DNA of 64,000 nucleotides from Martelella lutilitoris (GCF_016598595.1 NZ_CP066786.1:2813501-2877500); one strand, 5' to 3'; positions 51,907-63,929 are shown, counted from the stretch's first letter. The notes: generated by a model not told the origin, from the sequence alone. Made by a program: numbers and translations.

Positions 51907-52560
51907 TCAGCGGCGGGCGACGGCGTATCCCGCCTGCGGCCTGGCGTCGGGCGCGCGCAGATAAAGCGGGCTCACCGGCCCTTGCGGACGGGCAACGGCG
52001 CCAAGCCGTGCAACGGTCTCGATCTCGACACGGGTCACGTCGCCAGCGATCTCAAGCCCGGCAACGTCTGCTCCCGTTCCAAAGGCAAGGGCGTCGTGGC
52101 GACGCATAAGGCCGTCCAGCGCATCATAGGCATAAGCTGACGGCTCGGTGAGCGCTTGCCCGTCAGCGCCGAAGACCTGGGCATAGGCCTCGCCGCGCCG
52201 GGCATCGATGGTCGCCATGACGGCGCGGCCCTCGGCCCGTTTCCGCGCCTGAAAGCCGAGTGCGGAGAGCGATGAAACGCCGACGCATTCCGTCCTTGTC
52301 GCCAGCGCCAGCGCGCGGGCGGTCGAAACGCCGACCCTCACGCCCGTGAACGAACCGGGCCCGATATTCACAGCTATCCTGTCAAAGCCCGAAGGCGCCC
52401 TTCCCGCCTGCCGCAGCGTCTCGTCGATCACGGCCATCAGCCGTTCGGCGTGCCCCTTTCCGATCGTCTCGACCGTGCGGGCAAGCACGTCATCGCTTGT
52501 CGTATCGAAAAGGCAGGCCGCGCAATCGGCCTGCGCCGTATCGAGCGCCAGTATCAGCAT
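51907..52560 (-). CDS. tsaB: tRNA threonylcarbamoyladenosine protein TsaB
   Basis: The 217-residue ASKHA-fold protein lacks catalysis itself and partners TsaD and TsaE to make t6A37. LALDTAQADC and NIGPGSFTGVRVGVSTARAL are the family signatures. The tsaB-rimI pair is typical of proteobacteria. Confidence 0.92.
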   Translation of the reverse strand: MLILALDTAQADCAACLFDTTSDDVLARTVETIGKGHAERLMAVIDETLRQAGRAPSGFDRIAVNIGPGSFTGVRVGVSTARALALATRTECVGVSSLSALGFQARKRAEGRAVMATIDARRGEAYAQVFGADGQALTEPSAYAYDALDGLMRRHDALAFGTGADVAGLEIAGDVTRVEIETVARLGAVARPQGPVSPLYLRAPDARPQAGYAVARR

Positions 52561-52593
52561 TGCGGACCTTTCAGAACCGTATGGCCACGGTTG

Positions 52594-53157
52594 TCAGACG
52601 GCCTCGACATGCTCCACTTCGGGAACGAAGTGATGCAGGAGGTTCTGGACGCCGTGTTTCAGCGTCGCCGTCGAGGAGGGGCAGCCCGAGCAGGCGCCGC
52701 GCATGTTGAGGAAGACCGTACCCTCGCGATAGCCGCGGAAGGTGATGTCGCCGCCATCCTGGGCAACGGCCGGGCGGACGCGGGTGTCGAGCAGTTCCTT
52801 GATCGTGGCGACGATGGTCTCGTCGCCGGCGTCGAAGAACTCCTCGCCGCTGTCGTCTTCCGCCTGCGGAGCCTCACCGGCCATGACCGGAGCGCCGGAC
52901 ATGAAATGCTCCATGATCGCGCCGAGGATTGCCGGCTTCAGGTGCTGCCATTCCGGCTCGCCCTTGGTCACGGCCACGAAATCATAGCCGAACATCACGC
53001 CCTCAACGCCGGGCACGGCAAAGAGCCGGGTCGCCAGCGGCGAGACGATCGCGTCATCGGCGGAACGGAAATCCGCATTGCCGCTTTCCATCACGATCTT
53101 GCCGGGCAGGAATTTCAGGGTCGCCGGGTTCGGCGTGGTTTCGGTCTGGATGAACAT
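52594..53157 (-). CDS. nfuA: NfuA-type Fe-S cluster carrier (Nfu N- and C-terminal domains)
   Basis: The 187-residue protein has an Nfu_N domain (TETTPNPATLKFLPGKIV) and a NifU-like C-terminal domain with the cluster-binding CXXC in MRGACSGCPSS near residue 155. It transfers Fe-S clusters to target enzymes. ATG 53157 fits GGAG six bases upstream. It lies between a stress protein and tsaB, as in rhizobia. MiaB in the same block is a plausible client. Confidence 0.9.
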   Translation of the reverse strand: MFIQTETTPNPATLKFLPGKIVMESGNADFRSADDAIVSPLATRLFAVPGVEGVMFGYDFVAVTKGEPEWQHLKPAILGAIMEHFMSGAPVMAGEAPQAEDDSGEEFFDAGDETIVATIKELLDTRVRPAVAQDGGDITFRGYREGTVFLNMRGACSGCPSSTATLKHGVQNLLHHFVPEVEHVEAV

Positions 53158-53231
53158 CTTCATCTCCAAATCTTGTCGTCGGGCAAGGCTTTGCCCCTAT
53201 ATCGGCGCTTTGGCCCTCAACCGCAAGGGCA

Positions 53232-53723
53232 TCAGCAGAGCGCGTCGATATCGGCGTCCTCCAGCCCGTCGGGCAGAACGGTGACGGGAATGGTAAAGGC
53301 CTTGCCGCGGCCGGCGAGCAGCGAGACCAGCGGGCCCGGCCCGTCCTTGGCCGAACCTGCGGCCAGCACGAGGATGGCAATGTCGCGGTCTTCCTCGACC
53401 ACGGCGTTGATCTGCTCGGACCTGTCGCCCTCGCGGATGACGATCTCGGGCTCGATACCGATGCCTTCGCGCGCGGCCTCCGCCACCTTGTTGACGATCG
53501 CCTCAGCCTCTTCACGGGCTTCGGCGCGCATGAACTCCTGCACGCCGATCCACTGCTGCACGTCGTGTTCAGGGATCACATAGCAGAGCACCAGCCCGCC
53601 ATTGGAGTTCTTGGCACGCCGTCCGGCATAACGCACGGCCCGGCTGCATTCCGGCGTATCGTCGACAATGGCCATGAATTTACGGCGATGTCCGGCCTCG
53701 CCGGAAAGTCGTTTGGAAACCAT
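53232..53723 (-). CDS. Universal stress protein (UspA family)
   Basis: The 163-residue protein has a Usp fold: FMAIVDDTPECSRAVRYA at the start of beta1-alpha1, VIPEHDV, IVIREGDRSEQINAVV and AILVLAAGSAKDGPGPLVSL, which carries a variant ATP-loop (G-S-A-K-D-G-P-G). It may bind ATP or act in stress signalling. It starts at ATG 53723, a shorter version of a frame that extends upstream. Confidence 0.82.
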   Translation of the reverse strand: MVSKRLSGEAGHRRKFMAIVDDTPECSRAVRYAGRRAKNSNGGLVLCYVIPEHDVQQWIGVQEFMRAEAREEAEAIVNKVAEAAREGIGIEPEIVIREGDRSEQINAVVEEDRDIAILVLAAGSAKDGPGPLVSLLAGRGKAFTIPVTVLPDGLEDADIDALC

Positions 53724-53869
53724 GTTTGCGAAACTCCGTGTTTTCCGGCAACGAACCGCTGCAAGGCCCGGCACAGAAGGCCGAGCCGGCAGGAAGCATG
53801 CCTTTTCCGGCAACGTCCTGCCGACGATCCGAACGCCGCATCATAGCATAGATGACGCAAAAGCAAGCG

Positions 53870-54931
53870 TCAGAGGAGGCCGACGATCTCGTGGACGTCC
53901 TTCATCGTCTTCTCGGCAATCGCGCCTGCCCGCTCCGAACCGTCCTTCAGGACGGCGTCGATATGGGCCGGATCGTCGATCAGGCGACGCATCTCGGCAT
54001 TGACCGGAGACAGGACATTGACCGCAAGTTCGGCCAGCGCCGGCTTGAACTGCGAGAATTGCTGGCCGCCATACTCGGTCAGCACATCGGCCTTGGTGCG
54101 ATCGGAAAGGGCGGCGAAGATGCCGACGAGGTTGTCCGCCTCGGGGCGGCCCTTCAGCCCGTCGACCTCGCTCGGCAGGGCATCCGGGTCGGTCTTGGCC
54201 TTGCGGATCTTGCGGGCGACGGTGTCGGCGTCATCGGTGAGGTTGATGCGCGAAAGGTCGGAGGGATCCGACTTCGACATCTTCTTGGAACCGTCCTTGA
54301 GGCTCATCACGCGCGGCGCCGGCCCCTCGATCAGCGGCTCGACCATCGGGAAGAAGGCATGAACCGGCTGGTCGCCGACGGTGATGTCAACTCCGCTGCC
54401 GATCTCTTTGATCTTCTTGGCAAAATCAAGGTTGAACTTCATGGCGATATCGCGGGTCAGCTCAAGATGCTGCTTCTGGTCGTCGCCGACCGGCACATGG
54501 GTGGCGCGGTAGACGAGAATGTCGGCCGCCATCAGGCTCGGATAGGCGAGCAGGCCGAGCGAGGCGTTCTCGCGGTCCTTGCCGGCCTTGTCCTTGAACT
54601 GGGTCATCCGGTTCATCCAGCCGATGCGGGCGACACAGTTGAAGATCCAGGCCAGTTCCGCGTGCTGCGGCACGGCGGACTGGTTGAAGACGATATGCTT
54701 CACCGGATCGATGCCGGAAGCGAGATAGGCCGCCGTGATCGAGCGCGTCTGGCTCTTGAGATCGTCATGGACGAGTTGCGCGGTGATCGAATGCAGGTCG
54801 ACGACGCAGTAGATGCAATCCATCTGGTCCTGCAGGGCGACGAATTTGCGCAATGCGCCGAGATAATTGCCGAGATGAAGATTGCCGGTCGGCTGCACGC
54901 CGGAGAAGATTTGCGGCTTGAATTCGCTCAT
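53870..54931 (-). CDS. trpS: Tryptophanyl-tRNA synthetase
   Basis: The 353-residue class I synthetase has a HIGH-like motif in [18 protein letters not shown] near residue 17 and KMSKS as [11 protein letters not shown] near 200. The start MSEFKPQ at 54931 is chosen over the upstream ATG at 54994. It is 96 bases downstream of murJ on the same strand. Confidence 0.95.
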   Translation of the reverse strand: MSEFKPQIFSGVQPTGNLHLGNYLGALRKFVALQDQMDCIYCVVDLHSITAQLVHDDLKSQTRSITAAYLASGIDPVKHIVFNQSAVPQHAELAWIFNCVARIGWMNRMTQFKDKAGKDRENASLGLLAYPSLMAADILVYRATHVPVGDDQKQHLELTRDIAMKFNLDFAKKIKEIGSGVDITVGDQPVHAFFPMVEPLIEGPAPRVMSLKDGSKKMSKSDPSDLSRINLTDDADTVARKIRKAKTDPDALPSEVDGLKGRPEADNLVGIFAALSDRTKADVLTEYGGQQFSQFKPALAELAVNVLSPVNAEMRRLIDDPAHIDAVLKDGSERAGAIAEKTMKDVHEIVGLL

Positions 54932-55027
54932 GTCTTGGTCTCTTTCGGACGGGTGGAAGGCCCGGTCGGTTGAATGTCGAGTGCGCTTATGCACCGCAGG
55001 CGGCGACAGGTCAAACGGGCAAGCGCC

Positions 55028-56596
55028 CTATCCTTTGCGGCCGCGCCTGACCAGACGCCCGAGCAGCGCGCGATTGACGCCGCCGGTCGCCAGAACCAGG
55101 CCGAAATAGACGATCGCGGCCAGGCCCAGCAGGATCAAAAGCCCCCCGAGCTGCTGCAGGAACGCCGCCTCCGGCGCGAACCAGTGGGACATGCGCCCCG
55201 CCGCCAGCCGCACGGACACCGCCATGGCGATGGCGCTTGCAATGATCAGCGGCCCGCGCTTCATCAGCAGCTTGTCGAAGCGCAGATGACCGGTGATGAT
55301 CAGGGTCACCGCCAGAAGCAGAACATTGGTCCAGCCCGAGACCACTTCGGCGAGCGCGATGCCGCGTTCGGCGAGAATCGGAAACAGAGAGATCGCCAGG
55401 ATCGAGTTGATGACCACGGCCACCAGCGTGAAGCGCATCGGCAGTTTGGTGTTCTCGCGCGCGTAGAAGGCCGGCTGCAGCGCCTTGGTCAGCGCAAAGG
55501 CCGGAAGCCCGAAGGCGTAGACCGTCATGATCGCCGCCACCAGCGCCGTCGTCTCTGGCCCGAAGGCGCCGCGCTCGTAAAGCACGCGGGTGATCTCCGG
55601 GGAGATCACCATCAGCCCGAAGGCGGCCGGGACGGTGAGAAACAGCACGAATTCGATGGTCCGGTTCTGGATATGCGAGGCTTCGGAAGTGTTGCCGGCC
55701 TTCAGCGCGCGCGAAAGCTCCGGCAGCAGCACGACGCCGCCGGCAACGCCGACGACGCCGAGCGGCAACTGGTAGAGCCGGTCGGCATATTGCAGCGCCG
55801 AGATCGCCCCGTCCTTGCCGGAGGCGACCGCCTGGCCGATGATCTGGTTGATCTGGATGACGCCGCCGGTCACCGCCGCCGGCACGGCGAGCGCGACAAG
55901 ACGGCGGATTTTCGGCGTGATCTTCGGCAGGCGGAAGGTGAGCCGCATGCCGGCGCGGCGAACGTCGATATAGACGACGCCAAGCTGGATGATGCCCGCG
56001 CCGAGCACGCCCCAGGAGAGATTGCGCGCCATGTGTTCCGGATCGGCGCCCGCATAGACGCCATAGGCCAGGACCCCGATCAGCACCACATTGAGGAAGA
56101 CCGGCGCGATCGCTGCGGCGAAATAGCGATGCAGCGAGTTCAGCATGCCGCTCATCATCGCCATCAGCGACATGCAGATGAGATAGGGAAACATGACCGA
56201 GGCGAGCCGCACGGTCATCTCGAACTTTTCCGCGTCATCGGCAAAGCCCGGCGCGATGATGAAACGCACCAGAAGCGGCATCGCCAGTTCCATCGCCACG
56301 GTGATGACGAAGAGAAAGGAAAACAGGACGCCGAAGACCTGTTCGGCAAAACGCTTGGCGCCGTCAGGGCCGTTTTCCTCGATCTCCTTGGAAAACAGCG
56401 GCACGAAGGCGGCATTGAAGGCGCCTTCGGCGAAAAGCCGGCGGAACAGGTTGGGGAAGCGGAAGGCGGCGTAGAACACGTCGGCCATGGCGCCGTTGCC
56501 AAGGGCGGCCGCCATCATCGTCTCGCGGGCAAAGCCGAGCAGCCGGCTTGCGAACGTGGCGCCGCCGACCGTGGCGAACTTGCCGACGAGGCTCAT
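55028..56596 (-). CDS. murJ: Lipid II flippase MurJ
   Basis: The 522-residue protein of the MOP superfamily has about 14 TM helices. It begins [21 protein letters not shown], followed by the family motif [18 protein letters not shown] and [20 protein letters not shown]. It moves the peptidoglycan precursor lipid II across the inner membrane. Its start overlaps the glnD stop (ATGA), so it is translationally coupled to glnD. Confidence 0.94.
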   Translation of the reverse strand: MSLVGKFATVGGATFASRLLGFARETMMAAALGNGAMADVFYAAFRFPNLFRRLFAEGAFNAAFVPLFSKEIEENGPDGAKRFAEQVFGVLFSFLFVITVAMELAMPLLVRFIIAPGFADDAEKFEMTVRLASVMFPYLICMSLMAMMSGMLNSLHRYFAAAIAPVFLNVVLIGVLAYGVYAGADPEHMARNLSWGVLGAGIIQLGVVYIDVRRAGMRLTFRLPKITPKIRRLVALAVPAAVTGGVIQINQIIGQAVASGKDGAISALQYADRLYQLPLGVVGVAGGVVLLPELSRALKAGNTSEASHIQNRTIEFVLFLTVPAAFGLMVISPEITRVLYERGAFGPETTALVAAIMTVYAFGLPAFALTKALQPAFYARENTKLPMRFTLVAVVINSILAISLFPILAERGIALAEVVSGWTNVLLLAVTLIITGHLRFDKLLMKRGPLIIASAIAMAVSVRLAAGRMSHWFAPEAAFLQQLGGLLILLGLAAIVYFGLVLATGGVNRALLGRLVRRGRKG

Positions 56597-59502
56597 GCTT
56601 CGGTTCCGTCCTCTTTTCGCGGCGTGTCCTGGCCGTTTTCCGCCGGCAGCAGCATGCCCTGCGGCATGCCCTTGCGATAGGCATCGCCCTTGTCTTCCAG
56701 CACCGCCTTCATCCGTTCCACGATCGCCGCCTGACGGTTCTCGTTGGTGATCTTGGCGCCGACGAGATCGGTCACATAGAAGCTGTCGATCACCTTTTCG
56801 CCGAAGGTCGTGATGCGGGCCGTCTGGATGTCGAGCGAGAGCTCGGAAAGCGTCTGGGTGACGTCGGCAAGCAGCCCGGTGCGGTCCAGACACTCGATCT
56901 CGATCACGGTGAAGATATTGGAAAGCTTGTTGGTGACCGAGACATGCGTCGGCACAGAGAAGGCGCGCACCGTGCGGCGCTCGCGCGTGCGGGCGGCTAT
57001 CAGGTCGTTCAGGTGCTTGCGCCCGGTCAGCACATCCTCGATCAGCTTGCCGATCGTTTTGGCGCGGCGGAGTTCATCCGCATCGTCGTCAAAGGCGCGG
57101 TTGAGCAGGATCGTGTCGAGCGCGCGCCCGTCCGCCGTGGTGAAGATCTGGGCGTCGGCGATATTGGCGCCGGTCGCCGCGCACGCGCCGGCAATGATCG
57201 ACAGAAGGCGCGGATGGTCGGGCGCAAGAAGGGTGATCTCAGTGATGTCGTGGAAGGCATTGGTCCGCACCATGGTGGCAAAAAGCCGGCGCTCCTTGTC
57301 GGCATCGCGGATGAAGCGGGCGTGGCGCACCTGGTCTTCCAAGGGCACGGAGAGCATGTAGTTCTGGTAGTGCAGATTGGCGTATTTGTGCCGCTCATTG
57401 TCGCCCCAGCCCTCGAGCGCATTGTCGAGCTCGTCGATCGCGTGCTCCGTGCGGGCCTTGCGGGAAACGGCGGAGAAACCGCCGGAAAGCAGGATTTCGG
57501 TCTCGTAGTAGAGCGTGCGCAGAAGCTGGCCCTTCCAGCCGTTCCACACATCCGGCCCGACGGCGCGGATATCGCAGACCGTCAGGATCAACAGCATGTT
57601 GAGCCGGTCGAGCGACTGGACCTTGTCGGCGAAATCGACCACCGTCTTGCGGTCGTTGAGGTCGCGGGTCTGCGAAGTCATCGACATCAGAAGGTGGAAC
57701 TCGATCAGCCAGGCGACAAGCTCCGTCTGTTTGACGGTGAGGCCGAGGCGCGGACAGATCTTGCGCGCCAGCCGGGCGCCGGCAATCGAGTGATCCTCCT
57801 TGCGGCCCTTGGCGACGTCATGCAGCAGCACCGCCACGTAGAGCGCCGTCCGGTCCTCAACCGAGGTGATCAGCCGGGCAGCCAGCGGATGCATCTCGCT
57901 CTCGCCGCCGGCATTGTCGAGCTCGGAAAGCACATCGACGGCGCGGATCAGGTGCTCGTCCACGGTGAAGTGGTGATACATGTTGAACTGCATCATCGAA
58001 ACGATGCGGCCGAACTCCGGCAGGAAGCGTCCGAGCACGCCCGCCTCGTTCATGCGGCGCAGATAAAGCGCCGGATTGTTGCGCGAGGTCAGGATCGACA
58101 GAAACAGCCGGTTCGCCTCCTCGTTCTCCCGAAGCTCCGCATTGATCAGCGACAGCGAGCGGGTGACGACCTTCAGCGCGTCGGGGTGGAACTCGAGATC
58201 GTTGATAACGGCAACGTAGAAGAAGCGGATGATGGCCACCGGGTCCTTCCTGAACACGTCCGGCTCGGCCAGCGCGATGCGGCCGCTGTCGGAGACGAAT
58301 TCGATCGAGCCCGGAATCTTGCGCTGGCGCCTCGCGAATTTCGACCAGACGGCCCGGGGAAGCGTGGGCGCGGCCTTGGCCTGCTGTTCCTCTAGGTCAG
58401 AACAGAAGATGCGGGTGAGATCGCCGACATCCTTGGCGACGAGAAAATAATGCTTCATGAACCGCTCGACGGCGGAAAGTCCGGGCCGGTCCTGATAGTC
58501 GAGCGCCTCGGCGATCTCGCGCTGGATATCGAAGGAGAGCCGCTCCTCGGCCTTTCCGGTGAGGAAGTGCATGTGGCAGCGCACGGCCCAGAGAAAGTCC
58601 TCGGCGCGCAGAAAGAGCTTCATCTCCTGGCGCGACAACACGCCGAGGTCGACAAGCTCGGTCGGTTCGGGCACCCGGTAGAAATATTTCGCGATCCAGA
58701 ACAGCGTGTTGAGATCGCGAAGCCCGCCCTTGCCCTCCTTGACATTGGGGACCACGAGATAGCGCGTGTCGAAGGATTTCTGGTGACGCTGGTCGCGCTC
58801 GGCGAGCTTGGCGGCGATGAATTCCGGCGCGGTGTTGGCGACGATTTCCTCGTCGAACCGCCGCTCCAGCGTATCGGAAAGCGATTTGCGGCCGACGATA
58901 TAGCGCATCTCCAGGATCGAGGTGCGGATCGTCATGTCGGATTTGGAGAGCTTGATGCATTCGGCGACGCTGCGGGTCGCGTGGCCGACCTTCAACCCCA
59001 TGTCCCACAGCATGTAGAGCACATATTCGATCGATTTCAGCGTCTCGGCGCGGTCCGCACCGTTGATCAGGAACAAAAGGTCGATATCGGAGCCAGGCGC
59101 GAGCGTGCCGCGCCCGTAGCCGCCGACAGCCGTGATCGTGAACTCGTTGCTCGTCTCCGGGTAGATCGACTGGACCACAAGCGTATGCAGCGCGATCAGG
59201 ATCTGGTCCTGCAGCCACGAGATCCGGCGGGCGCATTCCAGGCCGCCGCCGTTTTCCTTCAGGATCGCATAGGCGCGCGCGCGCCCCGCGGCGTTGACCT
59301 CTTTCAGTCGCGCAAGCACCGCCTGGCGCAGCTTGTCCGGGCTTCGACTGTTCTTCCTGGCAAGGGATCGCAGTTCCGCATTCAGTTTCGCCGGGTCGAG
59401 AACCTCCGTCATCGCATGGATATCGGGCTGCGCCTTGCGCGCGCTACTTTTGACGGCCTGCTCTGGAGCGCTTTCGCGCTGTTCACTCGCGGATTTCTGC
59501 AT
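56593..59502 (-). CDS. glnD: PII uridylyltransferase / uridylyl-removing enzyme
   Basis: The 969-residue nitrogen sensor adds or removes UMP on PII. The nucleotidyltransferase motif is [19 protein letters not shown] near residue 127. The HD phosphohydrolase domain has [14 protein letters not shown] near 530. Two ACT domains follow, [20 protein letters not shown] and [18 protein letters not shown], which bind glutamine. It is slightly longer at the N-terminus than the E. coli protein, as in other rhizobia. Confidence 0.95.
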   Translation of the reverse strand: MQKSASEQRESAPEQAVKSSARKAQPDIHAMTEVLDPAKLNAELRSLARKNSRSPDKLRQAVLARLKEVNAAGRARAYAILKENGGGLECARRISWLQDQILIALHTLVVQSIYPETSNEFTITAVGGYGRGTLAPGSDIDLLFLINGADRAETLKSIEYVLYMLWDMGLKVGHATRSVAECIKLSKSDMTIRTSILEMRYIVGRKSLSDTLERRFDEEIVANTAPEFIAAKLAERDQRHQKSFDTRYLVVPNVKEGKGGLRDLNTLFWIAKYFYRVPEPTELVDLGVLSRQEMKLFLRAEDFLWAVRCHMHFLTGKAEERLSFDIQREIAEALDYQDRPGLSAVERFMKHYFLVAKDVGDLTRIFCSDLEEQQAKAAPTLPRAVWSKFARRQRKIPGSIEFVSDSGRIALAEPDVFRKDPVAIIRFFYVAVINDLEFHPDALKVVTRSLSLINAELRENEEANRLFLSILTSRNNPALYLRRMNEAGVLGRFLPEFGRIVSMMQFNMYHHFTVDEHLIRAVDVLSELDNAGGESEMHPLAARLITSVEDRTALYVAVLLHDVAKGRKEDHSIAGARLARKICPRLGLTVKQTELVAWLIEFHLLMSMTSQTRDLNDRKTVVDFADKVQSLDRLNMLLILTVCDIRAVGPDVWNGWKGQLLRTLYYETEILLSGGFSAVSRKARTEHAIDELDNALEGWGDNERHKYANLHYQNYMLSVPLEDQVRHARFIRDADKERRLFATMVRTNAFHDITEITLLAPDHPRLLSIIAGACAATGANIADAQIFTTADGRALDTILLNRAFDDDADELRRAKTIGKLIEDVLTGRKHLNDLIAARTRERRTVRAFSVPTHVSVTNKLSNIFTVIEIECLDRTGLLADVTQTLSELSLDIQTARITTFGEKVIDSFYVTDLVGAKITNENRQAAIVERMKAVLEDKGDAYRKGMPQGMLLPAENGQDTPRKEDGTEA

Positions 59503-59556
59503 GAACTTGCCTTTGTGCCTGCGGCCTTTCTGCCGCCGGTGTCGTCTTAAAGCAAA

Positions 59557-62331
59557 TCACCCCTCAAGGGAAACGTCATCCTCGATTTTCCGCTTCAGCG
59601 CATAGAGCGCGTCCAGCGCCTCGCGCGGGGTCATGTCGTCGGGTTTCAGCCCATTCAGCATCGCCTCGACTCCGGATGGCCTCGCCTCGGGTTCGGGTGC
59701 GCGGATTGCCGCCTGGAAGAGCGGCAGGTCATCGATCAGGCTTGCAGCCGGGTTCTTGCGGTCGGCATCCTCAAGCCGGGCAAGCACGTTCTTCGCCCGC
59801 TTGACGACGGCTGAGGGAAGACCGGCAAGACGGGCAACCTGAATGCCGTAGGAGCGGTCCGCCGCCCCCGGTCCGACCTCGTGCAGGAACACGACCTCGC
59901 CCTTCCACTCCTTCACCCGCATCGTGGCGTTGACAAGGCGCGGCAGCTTTTCCGAAAGCGCGGTCAGCTCGTGAAAATGGGTGGCGAACAGGCCGCGGCA
60001 GCCATTCACGTCATGCAGGTGCTCCACCGTCGCCCAGGCGATCGACAGCCCGTCGAAGGTCGCGGTGCCTCGGCCGATTTCGTCAAGGATAACGAGCGAG
60101 CGCGGTCCCGCCTGATTGAGGATCGCCGCCGTCTCCACCATCTCGACCATGAAGGTCGAGCGCCCGCGCGCCAGGTCATCGGAGGCGCCGACGCGGGAAA
60201 ACAGCCGGTCGACAATGCCGATATGAGCGCTTGCCGCCGGCACATAGGCGCCGGTCTGGGCAAGGATCGCGATCAGCGCGTTCTGCCGCAGGAAGGTCGA
60301 CTTGCCGCCCATATTAGGCCCGGTCAGAAGCCAGAGCCGGCCCCTGTCGCCGCTTTCGGGCGAGAGCGTGCAGTCATTGGCAACGAAGGGCCCCGCCGAC
60401 TGGCGCGCGAGCGCCTGCTCGACCACGGGGTGGCGTCCGCCCCTGATCTCGAAGGCCGTTGTGTCGTCAACCATCGGCCGGCAATAGGCCTCCGCCTCGG
60501 CCAGAAGAGCGAAACCGGCGGAGACATCGAGCACGGAAAGCGCATGGGCCCCCTGCTTCAGCCGCTCGGCATTGTCGACGACCGACTGTCGCAACCCCTC
60601 GAAAGTCTCGAGCTCGATCGCCAGCGCCTCGCCTGCAGCATTGGCGATCCGGCTTTCCAGATCGGCAAGCTCGGCGGTGGTGAACCGCATCGCATTCGCC
60701 ATGGTCTGACGGTGGATGAATTTGGCCTTTGCAGCGTCGCCCTCCGTCAGCGCCTTCGAATTGCCGCTGGTCACCTCGATAAAGTAGCCCAGCATATTGT
60801 TGTGCTTGATCTTCAGCGCCTTGACGCCGGTCTCCTCGGCATATTGCGCCTGAAGACCCGCGATCACCCGCCGCGACGTGTCGCGCAGGCCGCGCGCCTC
60901 GTCGAGTCGCTCATGGGCGCCCTCGCGCACGAAACCGCCGTCGCGCTTCAACAGCGGCAGTTCGTCGGCAAGCGTTGCCGCAAGCGCTGCCTCCAGATCG
61001 CCGGGCATGGCGGCAAGCGCGTCAAGCGCGCCGGAAAGCTCTTCCGGCAGCGCGGCCGGCTTCAGGAGTTCCGCGATCGCGCGCGCGACCTCCAGTCCCC
61101 TCAGAATCGCACCGAGGTCGCGCGGCCCGCCGCGATCGAGCGCCAGCCGCGACAGCGCGCGCGGCATGTCGGGCAATTGTTTCAGGTGGTCGCGCAGCGT
61201 GGACGTCAGGCTGACCTCGTCGAGAAAGAAGCCGACCGAATCGAGACGCCGGTGCACGTCTTCCGGATCCGTCAGCGGCGACATCAGCCGCTCGCACAAC
61301 AATCGGGCGCCGCCGCTGGTGACCGTCCGGTCGATGGCCTTGAGAAGCGAGCCGTCGCGCCCGCCATTAATGGTGCGCACCAGTTCCAGATTGGTGCGGG
61401 TGGCCGGGTCGATGAACATCGATCCCGACCCGCCGTCCTGCTCGGGAATGCCGAGCGCCGGACGCTCGTTGATCTGGGTTTTCTCGACATAGGCGACGGC
61501 AGCGGCGGCGGCCGAAAGCTCAGGCCGCGAAAACCGGCCGAAGCCGTCGAGCGTCGCCACGCCGAAGAAGCGCGACAGCCGGTCCTTCGCCGTGGCGCTG
61601 TCGAAAAGCACGGTCGGCTGCGGCGCGACGGCGCGGCCGAGAAGATCGAAGACGGGGCGCAGCCTCTCCTCGGCGAAAAGCGTGTCGGAGACGATCAATT
61701 CGCGCGGTTCCACCCGCATGATGTCGGCGGCAAGCCGGCTCTCGGAGGTGGCGCACAGACGGAAGACGCCGGTGGAAATATCGATCCAGGCGAGACCGTA
61801 GGCAGCCTCGCCCTCGCCCTTCACCCGCGACAGGGCCATGAGAAAATTGCTCTCGCCCGGCGCCAGCAGTTTTTCCTCCGTCAGCGTGCCGGCTGTGACG
61901 AGCCGGGTTACATCGCGCCGGACGACGGATTTCGCGCCGCGCTTCTTCGCCTCGGCGGGGTCTTCCGTCTGCTCGCAGACGGCGACGCGAAAGCCGAGGG
62001 CGATCAGCTTCTGGAGGTAGTCATCGGCCGCATGGACCGGCACCCCGCACATCGGGATATCGCGGCCCAGATGCTGGCCGCGCTTTGTCAGCGTGATCGA
62101 CAGCGCCCGCGCCGCTTCAACGGCGTCATCGAAGAACAGCTCGTAGAAATCGCCCATGCGATAGAACAGCAGGAGATCGGGATTGGCCGCCTTGATCTCG
62201 ATATACTGCTCCATCATCGGCGTCGCCGATGCCCGGCTTTCCTCGGAAATCAGTTCTTCGGTCGGAATACGATTATCGTCTGCCACGGTCACTTGCTTGC
62301 ATGGATTGATGATTGCGCCGGACGGGTCCAA
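59557..62331 (-). CDS. mutS: DNA mismatch repair protein MutS
   Basis: The protein has up to 924 residues. The mismatch-binding motif [19 protein letters not shown] contains the conserved F-Y-E. The ATPase has Walker [16 protein letters not shown] near residue 665 and [16 protein letters not shown] with the Walker B glutamate, then [12 protein letters not shown] later start (for example the ATG of TPMMEQYIE) is possible. Long open frames on the opposite strand here are shadows. Confidence 0.95.
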   Translation of the reverse strand: MDPSGAIINPCKQVTVADDNRIPTEELISEESRASATPMMEQYIEIKAANPDLLLFYRMGDFYELFFDDAVEAARALSITLTKRGQHLGRDIPMCGVPVHAADDYLQKLIALGFRVAVCEQTEDPAEAKKRGAKSVVRRDVTRLVTAGTLTEEKLLAPGESNFLMALSRVKGEGEAAYGLAWIDISTGVFRLCATSESRLAADIMRVEPRELIVSDTLFAEERLRPVFDLLGRAVAPQPTVLFDSATAKDRLSRFFGVATLDGFGRFSRPELSAAAAAVAYVEKTQINERPALGIPEQDGGSGSMFIDPATRTNLELVRTINGGRDGSLLKAIDRTVTSGGARLLCERLMSPLTDPEDVHRRLDSVGFFLDEVSLTSTLRDHLKQLPDMPRALSRLALDRGGPRDLGAILRGLEVARAIAELLKPAALPEELSGALDALAAMPGDLEAALAATLADELPLLKRDGGFVREGAHERLDEARGLRDTSRRVIAGLQAQYAEETGVKALKIKHNNMLGYFIEVTSGNSKALTEGDAAKAKFIHRQTMANAMRFTTAELADLESRIANAAGEALAIELETFEGLRQSVVDNAERLKQGAHALSVLDVSAGFALLAEAEAYCRPMVDDTTAFEIRGGRHPVVEQALARQSAGPFVANDCTLSPESGDRGRLWLLTGPNMGGKSTFLRQNALIAILAQTGAYVPAASAHIGIVDRLFSRVGASDDLARGRSTFMVEMVETAAILNQAGPRSLVILDEIGRGTATFDGLSIAWATVEHLHDVNGCRGLFATHFHELTALSEKLPRLVNATMRVKEWKGEVVFLHEVGPGAADRSYGIQVARLAGLPSAVVKRAKNVLARLEDADRKNPAASLIDDLPLFQAAIRAPEPEARPSGVEAMLNGLKPDDMTPREALDALYALKRKIEDDVSLEG

Positions 62332-62740
62332 ACGACCGCATCCTCACCTCCCTTTCATGTGTCATGAAATCGGAAGCGTCGGAAGAGCACGAAAAGAGAA
62401 AGCTGGGCAAAACCTTCAGCACGACGACGAGCGGTCGCCTGAGGTTCAACGCGGAACCGCAGTCACCGGAGAGCCGCCTCCAAGGCGGCCCAGGCTGCCG
62501 ACAAAGCCATCCTTTTTACGGACGTCATCCTCGGGCTTGACCCGAGGATCTAACCACCGTTCCACACGAACGGTGTTCGCGTTTCGTAAAATATTGAATT
62601 TAAATAAATTTTTCGTCCGAGACGCTTGTTACGGGGATGAGTGCTTAGATGCTCGGGTCAAGCCCGAGCATGACGAATGAGGGCGAAGTGAGCTTTAACA
62701 ACAAACCAAGCCACCTCAAGGCGGACGACGGACCGAAAAT
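62332..62740. repeat. Intergenic gap with an inverted pair of GTCATCCTCGGGCTT-type palindromes
   Basis: The arms at 62524-62550 (GTCATCCTCGGGCTTGACCC, then GAGGATC) and 62648-62674 (GATGCTCGGGTCAAGCCCGA, then GCATGAC) are inverted copies of one short palindromic unit, separated by about 97 bases that are AT-rich in the middle. No gene is visible in the gap. Such units are widespread in rhizobial genomes. Confidence 0.72.
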
Positions 62741-63655
62741 TCAACTCGCGAATCGGCCGGCGTCGGCGCCGTAATAGTTGAGATAGCGGTCGGAGATCGA
62801 GGCGATCGGCAGAACCACGAGCACGTCGGTCGTGTTGAAGGCGTGGTCGATCACCGCGCCCTCGCCAACCATCGCGCCAAGGCGCAGATAGCCCTTGATC
62901 AGGGGCGGCAGGCCGGTGAGCGCCCGGCGTCCGGACGCTTCCTCCGCGCTCATCAGGTTCATGTCGACGGCAAGTTCTGGCCGCGCGTTGACCGCCCATT
63001 CGCCGGTGGCGCGAGCATTGTGGTGGAGAAAGGAGAGCGCCATGGCATGGTCTTGCGGGTTGGTGCCGTGGAAGGAGGCGCAACCGAACATGACGCCGAT
63101 ATTGTGCTTCAGCGCATAGGCCCAGTTGCCCTGCCAGAGCAGTTCGACGGTGCGCTTGCTGCGGTAGTCCGGCAGCACGCAGGAGCGGCCGAGCTCCATG
63201 AAGCGGACATCGGGATGGCGGGCGACGAGCTTGTCGGTCTGGTATTCCGCATCGGAATAGAACCCGCCATGCTCCATCGCCACCTCGTGGCGCAGAAGCC
63301 GGTAGGTTGCCACGATCTGGTCCTCGACATCGCCGTCGAGCTTTGTGTCGAGCACGAGAAGATGGTCGCAGATCTCGTCCCACCGGTCGAAATCGCGCTT
63401 GGCGCGCATGGCCTCTGCCGGCAGGCGGGCCTGCATCTCATCGACGAAGACGCGATAGCGCACCGCCTGCGCGGCCTCGATCTCGCCGGGCGTGCGGGCA
63501 ATGCGGGTTTCAAGGGAGCCTATACGGCCCAGAATGCCTTCCTGCAGAAGTGCCGTGCTCACGGCCGGGGCCGCGCCGGCGCGTTCGGCAGCCTGAAGAA
63601 GATCGAGCGCTTCCATGGTCATCGCGTGTTCCGGATCGTTCATCTTGGATGTCAT
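62741..63655 (-). CDS. olsB: L-ornithine N(alpha)-acyltransferase OlsB
   Basis: The 304-residue GNAT-type enzyme attaches a 3-hydroxyacyl chain from ACP to ornithine, the first step of ornithine-lipid synthesis. AAQAVRYRVFVDEMQARLP near residue 75, then ICDHLLVLDTKLDG, and FMELGRSCVLPDYRSKRTVE are the signatures of this hemolysin-like acyltransferase family. YALKHNIGVMFGCASFHGTN is in the core. The start is placed at MTSKMNDPEH (63655), with MNDPEH at 63643 as the alternative. The olsA candidate lies 11 kb away. Confidence 0.88.
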   Translation of the reverse strand: MTSKMNDPEHAMTMEALDLLQAAERAGAAPAVSTALLQEGILGRIGSLETRIARTPGEIEAAQAVRYRVFVDEMQARLPAEAMRAKRDFDRWDEICDHLLVLDTKLDGDVEDQIVATYRLLRHEVAMEHGGFYSDAEYQTDKLVARHPDVRFMELGRSCVLPDYRSKRTVELLWQGNWAYALKHNIGVMFGCASFHGTNPQDHAMALSFLHHNARATGEWAVNARPELAVDMNLMSAEEASGRRALTGLPPLIKGYLRLGAMVGEGAVIDHAFNTTDVLVVLPIASISDRYLNYYGADAGRFAS

Positions 63656-63929
63656 AAACCATCTCACTGCGACACGTTCGTGACAGTCGCATCCCGCCAT
63701 TCTGGAGGTCACTTTGTTAAAAAGAGGTCCTCTCGCGTCAATTTTCCGCTGCCTCTCATGTGCCTTCGAGGCACGGTCCCAACCATGAAAAGACTAGTAC
63801 ATGGAGCAGGCGAGGTCCAGAAGGTTTTGACGCGCCGTCAACAACCGGGGGCCATCCGGGGCTGAAACGGCCTCACGGCAATGCCTTGATGTTCAAGCGC
63901 TTTCTAATGTGACTGCGGGCATGCCCGGG

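Noticed and set aside
59881..62367. Open frame of 828 codons on the plus strand
   Set aside because: It is the antisense of mutS and its composition (runs of R, H, G, Q) is what GC-rich codon bias produces in a mirrored frame. No domain can be read in it.
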